Notes under the pieces: model-generated
Databases searched by the model: none
Seen by the model: the letters and a program-made list of their open reading frames with translations, nothing else
Told to the model about the DNA's origin: nothing
Made by a program: the position numbers and the translations under genes
Shown here: positions 1-12,926 of the stretch, in pieces
Layout: each line of letters starts with the position of its first letter
Position numbering within the stretch: the first letter of the stretch is position 1
Assembly (NCBI RefSeq): GCF_000340215.1
Contig: NW_006921549.1
Location: 380,001-444,000 of the forward strand
Length of the DNA: 64,000 bases
Direction: 5' to 3'
DNA from: Pseudocercospora fijiensis CIRAD86
Lineage: Eukaryota > Ascomycota > Dothideomycetes > Mycosphaerellales > Mycosphaerellaceae

Positions 1-1560
1 AAGATTAGATTACGTATAAGAAAGTAATAGAAGCCGCTAAGCCTATTAATATTGTTATCGGTAGTAACGCTACGACTAGCTTAACTAACACTTAGCGTAT
101 AACCCGATCTTCTTATACTATCTAATCTTCTACGCTCTATAAAGGGGGTCTTATACCTACTTCGAGTAAGTCCTATAGTAAGGAGGCTAGGGTTACTATA
201 CTTATAGAAGCGTCTACAAACCTATTACTTCTTAGTACCGGCTATATTGCCTTAGGTAAGGATACTACGCGGAAGGCGCGGCTAGTTAAGAAGGGAGATA
301 TTAACGCAAAGTCGGTGCCTACTAGCGCGTAGAATATTACTAGCGCTATAGATAGCGCAATTCGGAGCCTAATAGTAGTAGCTCGTTTAAAGGATAGTTT
401 GCTAATATCGTCGTATAGAAGCGACTCTTTAAAAAGAGGGGGGTTAATATTACGGACAAGCCCTTTACGACTTACGAGGTAGCAAATATATAAAAGCCGG
501 CTCGGCCTATACCGAGCCTTCCTTCTACGTAATAATAGTATTAATATTCTACGCGATAATAATATACACCTTTCCCGCGATAACAATATAAACTTCTACC
601 GCGCTATAGCGTCCTATATAGTAGGCTAGGTTATAAGGAGATAAATAATAGATAATAGAGGCGTTTAGGAGTAGAATATATATAGAGGTAGAGGTCTAAA
701 TATAGAGGAAGAAGTAGATATAGTATTATTTAAGAGCTTTCTACGTACTAACTTCCTTATAGAGAACCTTCGCTAACCTATATCTAGTATACTTAGTATT
801 GCTAGCCTTTCTATCGAATAGGGCTTTGCCCTCTATAGTATACTTATTATTAAAGTCTAAGGAGAAATAGCGAGTATAAGGACCGATAGCACGCTTTTAA
901 CTAGTATTAGTCTTACCGATACGGCCGGTATAGGAGTATAGAGTCTAGTTCTCGCGAGATGTAGGATTCTACTTATTATTATTATTATCTAGGTAGTCTA
1001 GCTTACGGAGGTCGAGACGAGGACCTTTCGGCCCCTTCTTCTTTAGTAGAGGTAGAGGTGCCGGAGCTAGTAATAGTACTAGTACTAGAGCTCTCTACCT
1101 TTTATAAGCGAGTATAGGGTCTTCTTCTCCTCTCTTTCGGATAGCGAGGCGAGCGGTAGAGCCTAGTAGTAGTAGTATATAGGCGCGAGAAGGAACAGCT
1201 ACGGTAGTAGTTAGTATAGAGGCCGGTATTATATTAGTAATACTATACCTACTAGCATCTAGCTAATATAAACATAGACTAGTATATACTCTTAGGGAGC
1301 CGGAGTAACCTTATCTTACTTAAAGCTAGGAAAGTTATCGATCTATTACTACTACTATATTAGTAGTAGTAGTCGTAGAAGCGCCTACGCTTTAATAGAT
1401 AGGAAGTCTATAGCAAAGTCGATCGCTTCTTATACTTCTTAGTTAGATATAGTAGTAATAGCGACAGTAAGGTATATTAAAGGTAGGGGTAGTATCGATA
1501 TCGATATCGGTATTACTAGTTAGGAAAGGAAGGGAAGGAAGTACGACGATAAGAGGTCTA
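1..1560. other. RIP-degraded region, no assignable gene
   Basis: No domain is recognisable here. The forward strand reads fairly openly from about 1 to 1050 if TAG/TAA are treated as mutated Gln/Trp codons. A reverse frame from about 1020 to 600 also reads as plausible protein, rich in Lys, Tyr and Asn. Because RIP removes TGA and most TG/CA, openness alone does not identify the coding strand. A short GTA/CTA-rich low-complexity stretch lies near 1050-1220. Confidence 0.4.
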
Positions 1561-1574
1561 ACGTATATATAGTT

Positions 1575-2925
1575 ACTATTATAATGCCTAATAATAAACG
1601 ATTTCTTTAGTTCCGACCCTTAGCTTACTACCGTTACAATCCGATCGTATAAAGCTAGTCTACGCTTCGCTCGACGGTCCTTCGCCTATAGCGCTTAAAA
1701 CGCCTCCTATAGCGCCTATACTAGTATTACAACCTCCTATTAGATTAAGCACGGCATTAGTAGCTATATTAGCCTAGACATCGTCGTATCCCTCTACCGT
1801 AGCATTCTCTAATAGACTACGATCGACTCTAGTATAGTTAAGCGTATTAGTAGACTTATAAGCTATGTCTCCTATTATAGACGGCCGACTATCGGCGTAG
1901 CGCTTATAGATAGCATTAATCTTAGCTACTTTATCTAGTAGTATATTAATGCTAACCTAATAGATATCGGTAGATAGGATACCGTTAGTACCCTCCTTCT
2001 TAGTTAGACTATCCGTAATAAGCTTGTCTACTAGACTAAATATATTATTAGTTATATCCTTATTATAGTGCGCGCTATTCGGCTTGATATTACTTAGACT
2101 AGTCTCGAAGATAGCCGTTACGACGCGAGAGGATTCCCGATTTAATACTACTTTCGTAAAGGTCGCTATAATATCGTATATCGAGTTTCCGAAGTGCTTA
2201 TAGTCCTCGGAGTAGTCTAGGTTATATAGTTCTAGCTACTTATCTATAGTAATAGCCTTGCCTCGAATACCGGAAGGATTAATAATACTATATACGAGGA
2301 TAGCGGTCTATAGCTTCTCGTTAGTCGCTTTACTAAGCAACTAGCGGAAATATAGTATCTCCCGGCTATAGTTAAGCTTATAAGCTCCGAAGAAATAGAT
2401 TATAAGGTAGTCGATTAGTAGACGGATATAACTAATGTCCTATATACGAATAGCCTTCTTAAGATAGAAGAGCTCGGCCTCCTAGAGTATACGGTATATA
2501 GTAGTATACGATAGATTTAGACTAACTAGGTTCTTAATCGTATTACCGTCCTTATCCTTAGTATAGCGGCTAATCTAAGCTTTAGCCGTAAATGCCTACT
2601 AGTAGATATTATTAATTATAGTAATATATTGCTCGGGCGTTAGCTTAGCGATTGCTTTATAGTATATCTCCTTACGAGACTTATTACCTTTAGTACCTCC
2701 GAAGAACTTCTTACCGATAAGACCCTTTAACTCCTCGCGCGATATACGACTAGATAAAAACTCTTTATAACCGAGTGCTCTACGGATCTTCTCGATATAG
2801 CGGCGATACTTAGGCTTGCTAGGTTTGCCGGCGTACTTATTTACTACCTCCTACCTCCTTCTTAGCCGCTCCGTAGTGCCTTAGATTAGCTTCGCTAAGG
2901 CTCTACGGCTATAAGTTTCTTATAT
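1575..2925 (-). pseudogene. DUF6589-like protein relic, internally deleted copy
   Basis: On the reverse strand the frame opens with a basic N-terminal part that includes EELKGLIGKKFF (about 2690-2750). It then passes directly into the C-terminal part of the same family, with a block containing LNYSREILYF (about 2350-2376), a block containing SIIN, and NRESSRVV (about 2120-2150). The upstream neighbour (2945-5740) shows the same order, but with a large central domain between the two parts that is missing here. All in-frame stops are TAG/TAA at positions expected for Gln or Trp. DUF6589 proteins are large fungal proteins of unknown function, often found in multicopy repeat-like families; the family assignment is from remembered motif patterns, not a search. 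This copy is probably a nonautonomous or deletion derivative. Confidence 0.6.
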
Positions 2926-2944
2926 CTAAGCTACTCGATATTAT

Positions 2945-5740
2945 TAGAGAGAGCGCTATCCTCCTTTCTCTACTAAGCTACCTAACCCTCGGTTAGGATG
3001 CTCTCTACTAGGTTAAATACTATAATAGAGGTATCCTTCTTAGAGTAATAGGTATTATACTTTACTCTAAGACCCTTATAGAAGATATTCTTCGCTATAC
3101 GAGAAGATTCGTAGTTTAGGGCTACCTTTCGGAAGGTTATATCGTATATAGAATTAGAGTACTTCTTAATATCCTCTAAGTAGTCGTAGTTATAGAACTC
3201 GACTCCGATCGCCTACGATAATACTAGATATAAGAATAGCCTCCTATAATACCTTATCGGCTACGTTACTTAATAACTAACGTAGGTAGATTAGTATACG
3301 GCTATAGTTAATCTAACGGTTGCCTAAGAACGGCTAAATTAAGAGATTAACGATTCGACGGAGATAACCGATATCTGCCTTATATACTACTTTCTTCGGG
3401 GTAAAGAAGAGTACGTATATCTAGAGCATACGATATATAGTAGTAAAGGCAAGGTCTAGCTTCTTAGGCGGTAGAAGACTAGCTAGGTCTAGCGCTATAG
3501 TTAATAATCTAGAGGAGGAAATATCGCGACCTTATACTCTAGATATATCTACGGTAACACTAGTCGGAGGTAGCACTAGCACTAGAGTAGTAATATTAGG
3601 TATACCGCGCTATACGTTAACCGTAAACAGCTTCTTATATATATTTAGCTAGATCTCGATATATTCGATAGCTTATATATTCTTAATAGCTCGCTTAATA
3701 GCGTTAAGGCGATTCTTATCGCCTCGAATAGGTAGTATCTTACCTTTATCGATTAGCGCTTATACGAATATAGTAACGATACGGCTATCGAAGCTAGTCT
3801 TAATAAGACCTTACGTAGCCTAGAACTTAGGCTTTTAATTGCTAAAATACTTTAAATTTAGGAAGTAGGCATCTTCTTAAAAGCAATAGTTAAGTGCTTT
3901 ACCTACCTTATTCTTATCCTAGTAGGTCTTTAGTAAGCCGTAGAGGACATTTATAAAGGTATAAAACTATACTAGGGACGCTAAGATAAACTTGCGAGTG
4001 TCGTACGTATTCTTACTCTTAATACTCCTAAGCTAGGTACTTCGGTTGCGTATATTAGTTATATTGTCTCTAATAGCGATTACTAGCGCCTACTTAAAGA
4101 AGTCGCTATCTCGATTAAAGCCTATAAAATTAAGGAATATATTGTCTACTATACTATACGTGCCTTTAATCGTAGCTTCGTCGTATATCGATAGCGGTAT
4201 AGAGAATACCTTCGGAGGATCTATCTCTAGTAGCTTAATAGATAGGAACTTTATACGCTAGAACTTAGTATCTACCTAGTTCTCGGGCTTTATAATATAA
4301 TCGATCTTATCTTTAAAGAGCTTGCTAAGCGCCTAGTCTATAGAGTACGTAGTAATCTACTAGGCGTACTTATCGGTAGCGATATTATTAATAATATCTC
4401 TTAGATCTAGAGGAACGTTATATCGTAGTATACTCTACTTTAATCTACCTTTTAGAATATATAGGTTACGGGCGATATACGATATAGTAAAGCTATTAAA
4501 GGTGCTAGTATTACTAGTAGTCTACTTATATACTCCTCGCTAGCGATTAAAGTTATCCTAGTATATATACTACTAGCTATCTTCCGGGTCCTATATAAGG
4601 GTCTTAATTGCCTCTATCTAGGCCTTCGTATTCTTAGCTATAATGCGCTAAATAGTCTTATATAAGGATACGATACCTATATTATTAAGAACCTCGAGGA
4701 TATAGCGTAGGTAGCTACTAGCGATAAGATATATACTAAGGGCCTTATAGAGACGAGCGGCCCTAGTAGATACGATAGATCGGATAATAATGCCTATTAG
4801 TATAGTAATACGCTTACGTATTGTATATCGCTCGTCTCGAAACGCGTACCGCTTATATTCGCTAGCCTAGTTCGGGAGCAGCTCCTTCTTTAGTATATTA
4901 TACTAAAGCGGAGTAGTATTCTTAACTAGATTATCTACCTTATTAGGATCGTATTCGGTTATACTCTACTACGGGTCGTATCTAGCGAAGAACGACTTGC
5001 CGATTAAACGCTTAAGCTCCTTACGTATCTTCTTTATACTATATAGCTTCTTATCTAGAAATACGTCGATAATGTACTAAAGGCGGCGTCGATATATCTA
5101 AGTGCCTTTTAGACCGGCCTATTTCTATAATAGCTTAATAGGACTAATACCTAAACGCTTAAGCTCTTTTATAGCCTTATTAAACTCTCTATCGGTATAC
5201 GCTTCTCGTAGTCGAGGCGCTCCGCCTTAGTCTTCTTGTCCTTAACCTTATTATATCCTTCTTCTTCGTCTTCTACTATCGCTTAGTACCCTCGCTTATA
5301 GTCCGGATTAGTATTAGGATCCTCCTCTTTATCTTCCTCGTCCTTATTACTTAACTTAATATCGATATCGTCTTCTTCTAATATATTATCTTCCTACTCC
5401 GTCTCTTCTTCTAGTTAAGCTATAGGATCACTAACGAGACCTACGCTAGAAGCCTCTCGTACGATAGTCGCCCTCCGATTTACTTCTACCTATCGCTCTA
5501 CCTAGAAAAGAGCTAGATCTCTTTCTAAAGCTATTAGATTAACTTCTTAGTCGCGTATTAACGTAAGCTAGAAGCCCTCCGATATCGCGTCGATTTGCTA
5601 CTCGATATTATCCTCGATATCTATCTCTTCGTCGAATACTTTAGGATAGTTAGGCAAGCTAGTATCGCCTATATCTTTATCGCGGGAAGATATAGTAGAG
5701 GCAGCGGCGGTAATCGAATTGTACTACTTACTATATACTA
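2945..5740 (-). pseudogene. DUF6589-like protein relic, near full length
   Basis: The reverse strand carries one long frame with RIP-type stops. From the N terminus it shows an acidic start (about 5600-5740), a Lys/Glu-rich stretch (about 5150-5350), the motif ELKRLIGKSFF (about 4990-5020), a helical region, then DNFNRWRGVYKQTT (about 4500-4560). Next come a block with GTYSIVDNIFLNFIGF (about 4110-4180), a Lys-rich stretch, and a C-terminal block with INYSR (about 3300-3312) and YESSR (about 3095-3112). The order of the DNF motif, the nine-to-ten-residue IFLN block and the C-terminal NYSR/ESSR block matches what I know of DUF6589. The function of that family is not known. The true start cannot be fixed because ATG codons are lost. 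A smaller homologue follows directly downstream in the same orientation. Confidence 0.68.
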
Positions 5741-5744
5741 TGTA

Positions 5745-7740
5745 CTACTTAAGATAATCGGCTTTAATAAAGGGAGAGGCGATTCGTAGTCGGGATATCT
5801 AGTAAGTAAGAGGGTAGAGCGCGTAATAACTTAAAGAGTTAGATTCTAAGTACGGGCCGAAGGAGTTAATCTATCTCCTTCTAGACGCTCTATAGATACC
5901 TCGGTTCTACTAAGAATCCGCTTAAGCGAGGGCGGTAGGCCGGAAGTAGGGGGGTCTAAGCGGAGACAAGAGTTAATACTTTATACTACGTAGACCTACT
6001 TAACTAAAACAGGCCGCATATATTTACTATATAGTAAACGACTTAGTAACCGATCTGCGGGCTAAGCTAGCCTCCGTAAATTAGATACTTTCGTATACTT
6101 TCGTAGTATAATACGACGTAAAGAAATGCGTTATGTGTTCTTTAATCGCCTTCTTACTAGCTATAAGCGTATATATATATCGAGAGTATTAAGCGTAGTT
6201 AGAAATCGATAGTTTAGATATTATCGATATTAGCTTATCTATAAACCGGCTTTTAGAGTAACCTCTACTAATTAATAATTATCCGCTAGCAATACAATTT
6301 ATATTATTCTACCTTATATATTTACTACTTATAATTGCACGCGCTACGAGCTTATACTAATACTATACTTTTATAAGGTAGTTAAGTTTTAACGATCTTA
6401 ACCGATATACGAATTTCCTAGCTTTAGCTAGAGTAGGCTTCGCTTATTAATAGTTTTCTATTAATATAACGTCGCGTAGATATTCTAAATTAGAAGATTA
6501 ACTCTATAATAGTTATTCTACGATATCTAGCTATAATATTAATATATATCCGTAATATAGTATATATTATATATACTAGTATTAAAGTCGTAGATTTAGT
6601 CGTTAGGCCCTTGCTATATAAGGATTTAGCAAGCTAATTAATATTAATTAAATTGCTACCGAGCGTATTAGTAAGGGCCTATATAGAGATAGACTACCTC
6701 CGGCAATGTTATATTATACTTGTCGATAAACTTTATAATCTATTTATACTTCTAGTTCTTATCTCTATAAGTAGCTCGACGTACGCGCTTAGGCTCGTCT
6801 ATAATTACATCTAGGCCTTAGTCTTTATCGTCTTTATCTCTAGTATTCGACGGTATATAATTATCGTCGGAGACCTCCTTATTAGAAAGGACTCGCTCGA
6901 GTTATAGTAGGCGTAGGCAGAGCGGGAAGAACGCCTATAACTAATGTCTATAACGCCTTCTCGGCCGTAGCTTCGCGTGCTTTATTAATATAAGTTCTAT
7001 CGTACTAGAAACGAGTAGGGAAAGAGCCGGCGCCGGCGATACTAACGACGTAGCTCTAAGCTATACGGCTACCTAGGAGAAAGTAAGTAGGTAGGATAGA
7101 TAGGTAAAAAAGGAAAAGAGGGAGAGTTTTCTAAACTTACCGCGTCTATTAGAGACGATTTAGAAGCGAGGGGTTTCTATACCTTAGGTTCTATAAAAGT
7201 CTAGAACGAGGATAAAGTAGTTAGGATATATATATATATATATAGTAAGGCAAGGTAAGGTAAGGGTAAGGTAGTAACAAACTTATAAGACGCTCCTTAT
7301 ATAGAGAAGCTTAGGGGTAAGAAGACGAAGTCGATACGGAGTATATAATTTATTTCGAAAATCTTTCCGTATTCCTAGCTAGATAGACAAATAGATAGAA
7401 TAGAAGCGTTGTCTATCTTGTTTGTCTTATCTACTAGAAGGGAAAGAGTTAAGGTAAAATATAAATGCTAATAGCAGCAATAAAAGCAAGGGCTTACAGA
7501 TTATAGTATTAAGAGAATAAGAAGGTTTAACTTTTAGCGCGCGTGCGTAGGTAAGATACGTCTCGGGTAGATAGTATTAAGTAAGAGTAGAGCTATATAT
7601 TACGCGTCGCGCGGGACCGATAGGGTTCTACGGTATAGTATATAGTCCTATATACGCCGTATACGCGCTATATATAGGTAGAATGCCGCGGATTTCTCTA
7701 TAGTATAGAATGCTAACGTATTAAGAGCTTCAAATTAATA
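5745..7740. other. AT-rich spacer, no gene seen
   Basis: No convincing frame is seen in either direction. Residual TG and CA here are mostly in TGC/GCA context. The stretch holds a simple (TA)n run and an AAGGT-type run, listed separately. It may contain the upstream flank of the DUF6589-like gene on the left and the degraded body of a gypsy element on the right. Confidence 0.5.
7226..7272. repeat. (TA)n microsatellite followed by (AAGGT/AAGGC)n
   Basis: A run of alternating T and A of about 19 bases (7226-7244) is followed directly by several copies of a 5-base unit close to AAGGT. Simple sequence repeat; no function inferred. Confidence 0.85.
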
Positions 7741-8215
7741 CGTATAAGCTAATTTATTACGATTCTACCAATCCTCGGGAAACCTCGTAAAACGAGCGTA
7801 GTATATCTCTACTTCGTAAGAGATCGCCTTCTCTTCTTTATACTCGCGTATTAATAATTCTTAGGATACGAGCTTCGATACGATAGATCTAACTTAGTAT
7901 TCCTCGGTAGATTTAAGGACTTCGGTTCGATAAGCGGAGGTTTAGCGAAGCTCTAGAATATAGCGGGTAAATATATCGGGGGGGGGGCTATCGCCTCTAC
8001 GCTTAACGCTTAAGCCGAGACTATAATTAGTTTAGACCCTTAGTAGCCGAAAATAGGGAGAAATTAAGAGCCTTCCGATACGTTTAGACGCTATAACTTG
8101 CTATACTAACTTAGGGCGGGGGCCTTATAGTCGCGGAGAAGACGAATAAATATAGGTATTATATCTAGGCTAATATATCTACTAACTAGCGGGACTAGGA
8201 TTTACGCCTATAACC
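7741..8215 (+). other. degraded flank of gypsy integrase relic, with G10 run
   Basis: Forward-strand sequence leading into the integrase relic at 8220. It contains an uninterrupted run of ten G (7978-7987). G runs serve as polypurine tracts next to LTRs in elements A1 and A2, but here the run lies upstream of integrase sequence and no LTR can be seen beside it. No domain can be assigned. Confidence 0.35.
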
Positions 8216-8219
8216 TATA

Positions 8220-8745
8220 GTAAAGAATATAAATACGAGATACATTAATTATCTAGGGTATACTCCGTATAAGATAGCGTATAGAAGTACGGCGTCGAAA
8301 ATAGAGCTAGTAGAATAGGCTCTCCTAACCTAGCCTACCTAGGCGATTATAAAGTAGCTTAGAGGAGAGTTCGATATTCCGAATAAGGACGATATAGCCG
8401 CGTTAGCATTCTAATATTTAGTAGATTAGTAGCAACTAAAGGACCTCGTCGTTAAGAAGGATTACCTCCGGAGAGACCGCTAGAAGACTCGATACGATAA
8501 AGGAGTCTTAGGAGAGACCTTCTATCCTAGATAGGCGGTTTTCCTTAAAGATACCTCTAGTAAGAGGAAGCGGAAGAAGCTAAGCTAGTCGTTTAGTAGC
8601 TACTTTATTATAACGGGATATAGAGGACAATATTAGAGGTTATACACTCTAAGGTAGCTTAACGGTAAGATAGTTTCTAGCTACTCCGGGGATTATCTAC
8701 GACTATTTAAGCCTCGATAGGGCTACCTTATCCCCTTTAAGGAAG
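8220..8745 (+). pseudogene. Ty3/gypsy integrase C-terminal relic (element C)
   Basis: The forward frame reads as the tail of a gypsy polyprotein. A region like the end of the integrase core (about 8270-8440) is followed by a basic linker with KTRYDKG, then FLKDTSSKRKRKK (about 8540-8580). Next come an ITGY-type SH3-like fold (about 8610-8630), LNGKIVSS and GDYLRLFKPR (about 8690-8720). This order, a phenylalanine-leucine RD/KD strand, a GPY-like strand and a final HLK-F-PR strand, is typical of the integrase C-terminal domain of fungal gypsy elements. Upstream pol domains could not be recovered and no LTRs were found, so this is a fragment. RIP has replaced several Trp and Gln codons with stops. 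Confidence 0.72.
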
Positions 8746-8759
8746 TATAGATACCTAAA

Positions 8760-10480
8760 CATTAGCTTATTAGAGCAGCTTATTAGCGGCTAATTCCTAA
8801 GGCACCTACGCTTTATATATAGGTAGCCGATAGGTAACGTATAGGTAAATAGGTCGATTATAGAGTATAAGGTAATTACGTAATAGGTTACTTTAATGCT
8901 TAGCGTTAATTAGCCTACTATTGTTATTATTGTTTGCTATACGGTTACGTTACTAACTAAAAGCGCGGCGAGTTGCGGGCTTTACTATTCCTACTTGCTA
9001 ATATACCTACTATACTATATTATAAAGTTACTCTTCTACGAGCATTTAAGTACCCTATACCCTATACGCTTGCGCCCCCTTAACTACGATTACCTATAAG
9101 CGGCCTATCGGTTAACTAAGATATAGCGTCCTCCGTTATTTCCGGCGTCGAGTCTAACCTAGGCGGTAGCGGCACTCCTCTACGTAGAGGATATCGCTAC
9201 CTAAACCTTAAGGATATCTTCCGTAACGGATATCTATATAATACGTACTACGGATAAGCTTAAGAATACAAATAAGAAATGTTATACTAAGGGACTTTAG
9301 TTATATAATTATATAGCCTCTTATAGTTTATTAAGATAGGGTTCTCGAGTATTATAGCAATACAGCTACTAATAATACCTAAAATATCGTTCCTCCCGGT
9401 ACGCGTATATAGCTATCGACTTATTATAAGAATACTCTAGTTAATATTACTACCCGATACCCTACTAAGACTCCCGAATATAAATAGCGACCGCGAAGCT
9501 CGCCGCCGTAGTACGACTGCCTTAACGGTAGATATATCGTCCTCGAGAGAGTAGACGTTCTTTTATATTAAAAAGCAGTCTACTACGACGATAAAAAGCC
9601 CTATAGTAGAGCGGGTCCGAAGTTTTTCGTATACTAGTATCCTTAGCTAGAGATAGGCGTATTAAAGAATAGTACGATAGGGGATATTAAAAGCCTCGAT
9701 TCTTAAACGACCGCTATACTTCCTTAAATAGAAGTCGTTAAAGAGAAAGGAAAAGAGTATTAGGTTCGAAAGCGTTCGAGAAAAGTACGAGACAAGATTA
9801 CTATTATAAAGGATCTATTATAGCGAGGCTATTATATATAGTACTCCCTAGAACTACTTATTATCTGCCTCTAAGTTATTATCCTTATTATCTACTATAT
9901 ACGAGAATACGTATACCTTTATACCCTCGACCTTAATCCTAGTAGCGCCCCTATACGGCCTAATAAAATCCCTAACGTCGACTACGTTATAATTAACGTA
10001 CCTAACCTCGCTTATATATATATCGTTAATAAAGCGCTTTATCGAGTACTCGGAGCCGACCGCGAGTACCACTCTATTTAATAGCGATCTTAGGTCCGCG
10101 TACGTAACCCTAGGCTTAAACTCGATCTCGCTAGCGAACGTAACGACGTCCTCGTATACGTACTTCCTCGCGATTACTACTACGTCTATACTTAGGAAGC
10201 GTTAACGTCTCCCGCCTAATAAATAGTTACGCCGTACGCTACTATAATAGAAATATTAGTATTATAAAAAGCGAGTATTACTAGGCGTAATAGCGAGGTC
10301 CTAAGGCTAGGCTAGAAAGGACGCTCTAGCTATAATTCCTTTAGTACGGACTAGCCGAGGTTAAGATAGTCCCGGAGATTCGTCGGACGTTTAGTATAAT
10401 ACGCTAACCTCCGATTAGGTATCTAGGCTATCCTATATAAGTAAGTAGAGGTAGCGCCTTCTAATTTTAGCGATAGTAAG
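8760..10480. other. RIP-degraded stretch, coding strand unclear
   Basis: Forward frames read as Ser/Leu/Ile-rich sequence and one reverse frame (about 10180-9854) is free of stops for 72 codons and reads as plausible Val-rich protein. I cannot decide which, if any, was coding. No conserved motif was recognised on either strand. Confidence 0.35.
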
Positions 10481-10639
10481 CTTTTTATAGCCGCGACGTG
10501 CGATATATAGCCGACGTATAATATATAGCCGAAGTATAATAGTAGTATACTACTTAGTAGCCGACGTCTAGCCTAAAGCGGCGATACGTATCTAGCGCGT
10601 AGTAAGTCGAGTCCTAGCGGCATTTGCTCGGAAGAGTAA

Positions 10640-12440
10640 GTACGATCCTAATACTTCGTAGTAAGGATTATAAGAGGCGTAAGTTTAAATATAGCGAATA
10701 TATTATAGAAGAGATCTATAGAGTAATAAAGGAGCGGAAGCATTCGCGATAGAATCCTAACCGCCGGACTACCTAGAGCTTTAAGTAGCCTACGGTATAT
10801 ACTCTAAGCGGAGAAGTCTAAGTCTTTCTACTAGATAGTAGCGAATAAGATATCTAGCGGGATTACCGAACGTCTTTAGTATACGAGCTTAGTTATTATA
10901 GTACGGTCGTTAGGTTCTTAGAGAGGGTACGAGAACTCTCTACTATAGTCGAGGACGCTATCGCGGTCTATATCTATCCTAAGCCTATAACCTCTACTAA
11001 TATAAAGTAGAAAGATAGCTAGGTAGCATTCCTAGGAACGGCTAATATTACGCTATCCGATACCCTTAGTTTCTTCCTTAGAGTTATAAAGGGCGTAAAT
11101 GCTTCTAGGCTACAGACTTCAATCGCTATCTTCGAAACGCTAGTAAAGAGTTAGATCGGAAACCTAAAGTAGCGGGTATAGCCGTAGTATACCTCGGCTA
11201 TCGCTATTATACGTAATTTAGAGAGACGTACTTATCTCGTATTCTACGACTATAATAGATTAGCTCGTAGAATTAAGAAGATAAGGCTAAAAGGATTATT
11301 ATACGTACAATAAGAGTTCCTTCGCTTAGTTCGGGATAGGGTTGCTTTATATAGCGTATACCTTAGGAACTAGCGAGACAATAGAGCTAGCTTAAGGGCC
11401 GTCATATATCGATTAGGACCGAAGAGGTAGAATAGATATACGCAAAACACGATATTCTAGCTATATCGTATTACCGTTAGATCCGATTAACCGTTCGATC
11501 TAGACGCGGAGTAATAGAAGGGCATTGTACGCGTCGAGAGCATTAATAGATACCTATCTAAATAGGAGCCGGTACGCCTAGCTAAGATAATAGACTTGTA
11601 ATATATATAGGCGGTATATAAGTAGAATAGGGGAGCTAGTGCTATTAGTAGCGTTCTATAAACTTTTTAACTATCGCGAATAAGTATACTAAGTTAATTC
11701 TCTACGACTCGAGAGTATAAGGGATTATTCTCCGTAAATACGGATACTACTTAATATTAATACTAGTACCTTATAAGAAATTAGGCTGCGATTAGTAAGC
11801 TCGGTAGCCTACGGTCCTATACGATCTACGAATGTTCGCCTAGGGTACTAATATAGCTCGTTAGCTATAGCGGAGCTATCGCGGATAACCTTATTACCTA
11901 TAACTACTATATCCTCCTAATAAAGTATTAAGGTAACAATTGCCCTAGATATCGAGGCGTTATACGAATCTTTTATATCGACGTCTCCTTTTAGAAGCTC
12001 CGTAGATGCCTTAGGTTCTACTAAGGAACCGGCTCTAGCGTACGATTAGGACTATTATAATAGTAACTATAGAATAGAAATAGGTAGCAACCCTCGGGTA
12101 TACTAGCAATCTACGCTATAGCGGTATAGCAATATAGTATAGCCTCCTACGCCTTAATCCCCTATAGCGGCGCCTTTAGTTTAGATAAGGAGTATAGGCT
12201 TAAGGTATAGCTATAGGTATATCCGGAGATAGTCGAGGTAGGCGGTTCTCCTTAATAAGAGGTAGATAGTAAGGGCAAGGGCAAGGGCAAATCTATATAG
12301 TAACACTAGTAGTTTACTAACTTAATTATCTAGAATATATAGCCTAAGCTAAGCCTAAGCGTAGCTACCGCTAAGTTAATACTTAGAGTAGCTAAACCGA
12401 CGACGAAATTAAGAACTACGTAAAGCAAGGCAAGGCATTA
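10640..12440 (+). pseudogene. unknown RIP-mutated ORF with Gly-Lys repeat tail
   Basis: A long forward frame is readable with only TAA/TAG stops. It is helical and rich in Arg, Gln and Leu in the first half (for example NLERRTYLVFYDYNRLARR near 11210-11270). The middle is Tyr/Gln-rich. The tail is low complexity, with three copies of a GGGCAA-type hexamer (about 12271-12291) coding for alternating Gly-Lys, followed by Gln-rich sequence. I do not recognise the family. It lies just left of the 104-bp minisatellite and element A1. It may be the body of another repeat or a captured host gene. Confidence 0.4.
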
Positions 12441-12625
12441 AGCGTTTAAAAAGGTACTACAAGGTTAAGGGAGAATAGAAAGGGATATCTCTCTCTTTGT
12501 TTACTATCGAGGCGATATGTTTTCTTTTTCTTTTTAGGCTATATACTATAATATATATTATATAAAGACGGAGCCGAATATCTAACCGAGATAATTATCC
12601 GATATATAAATAAGATATATATATT

Positions 12626-12926
12626 CTAATACCGATATGCTAACCTAAAGAAAAGACACTAAATGCCTATAATACGAGTTTTACTTCGCTTCCTATTAAG
12701 GGAGGAATCTCTATCTAGAAATAGAGATACTAATATTAATATACTAACCTAAAGAAAAGATACCGAGTGCCTACGATACGAGTTTTACTTCGCTTCCTAT
12801 TAAGGGAGGAGTCTCTATCTAGAAATAGAGATACTAATACCGATATACTAACCTAAAGAGAAGATACTAAGTGCCTATAATATAAGTTTTGCTTCGCTTC
12901 CTATTAAGGGAGTAGTCTCTATCTAG
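12626..12926. repeat. 104-bp minisatellite, about three copies
   Basis: Three head-to-tail copies with a period of exactly 104 bases: the shared CTAACCTAAAG block recurs at 12640, 12744 and 12848. Each unit has the pair of arms TCTCTAT and ATAGAGA separated by six bases, a small hairpin. The third copy is cut short by the LTR of element A1, which begins at 12927, so the minisatellite was the insertion target. Confidence 0.9.

Noticed and set aside
242..586. Reverse stop-free frame of 114 codons
   Set aside because: The forward strand of the same stretch is equally readable and no domain is seen; openness is a weak sign when TGA has been removed by RIP.
4046..4261. Forward 71-codon frame
   Set aside because: Lies opposite the well-supported DUF6589-like reverse frame; antisense shadow.
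5595..5789. Forward 64-codon frame
   Set aside because: Antisense to the N-terminal part of the DUF6589-like relic.
9854..10072. Reverse 72-codon frame, Val-rich
   Set aside because: Reads as plausible protein but has no recognisable motif, and the forward strand is also open; left undecided rather than called.
12626..12926. CRISPR array
   Set aside because: The 104-bp units are whole-unit tandem copies without unique spacers, and the sequence is eukaryotic.
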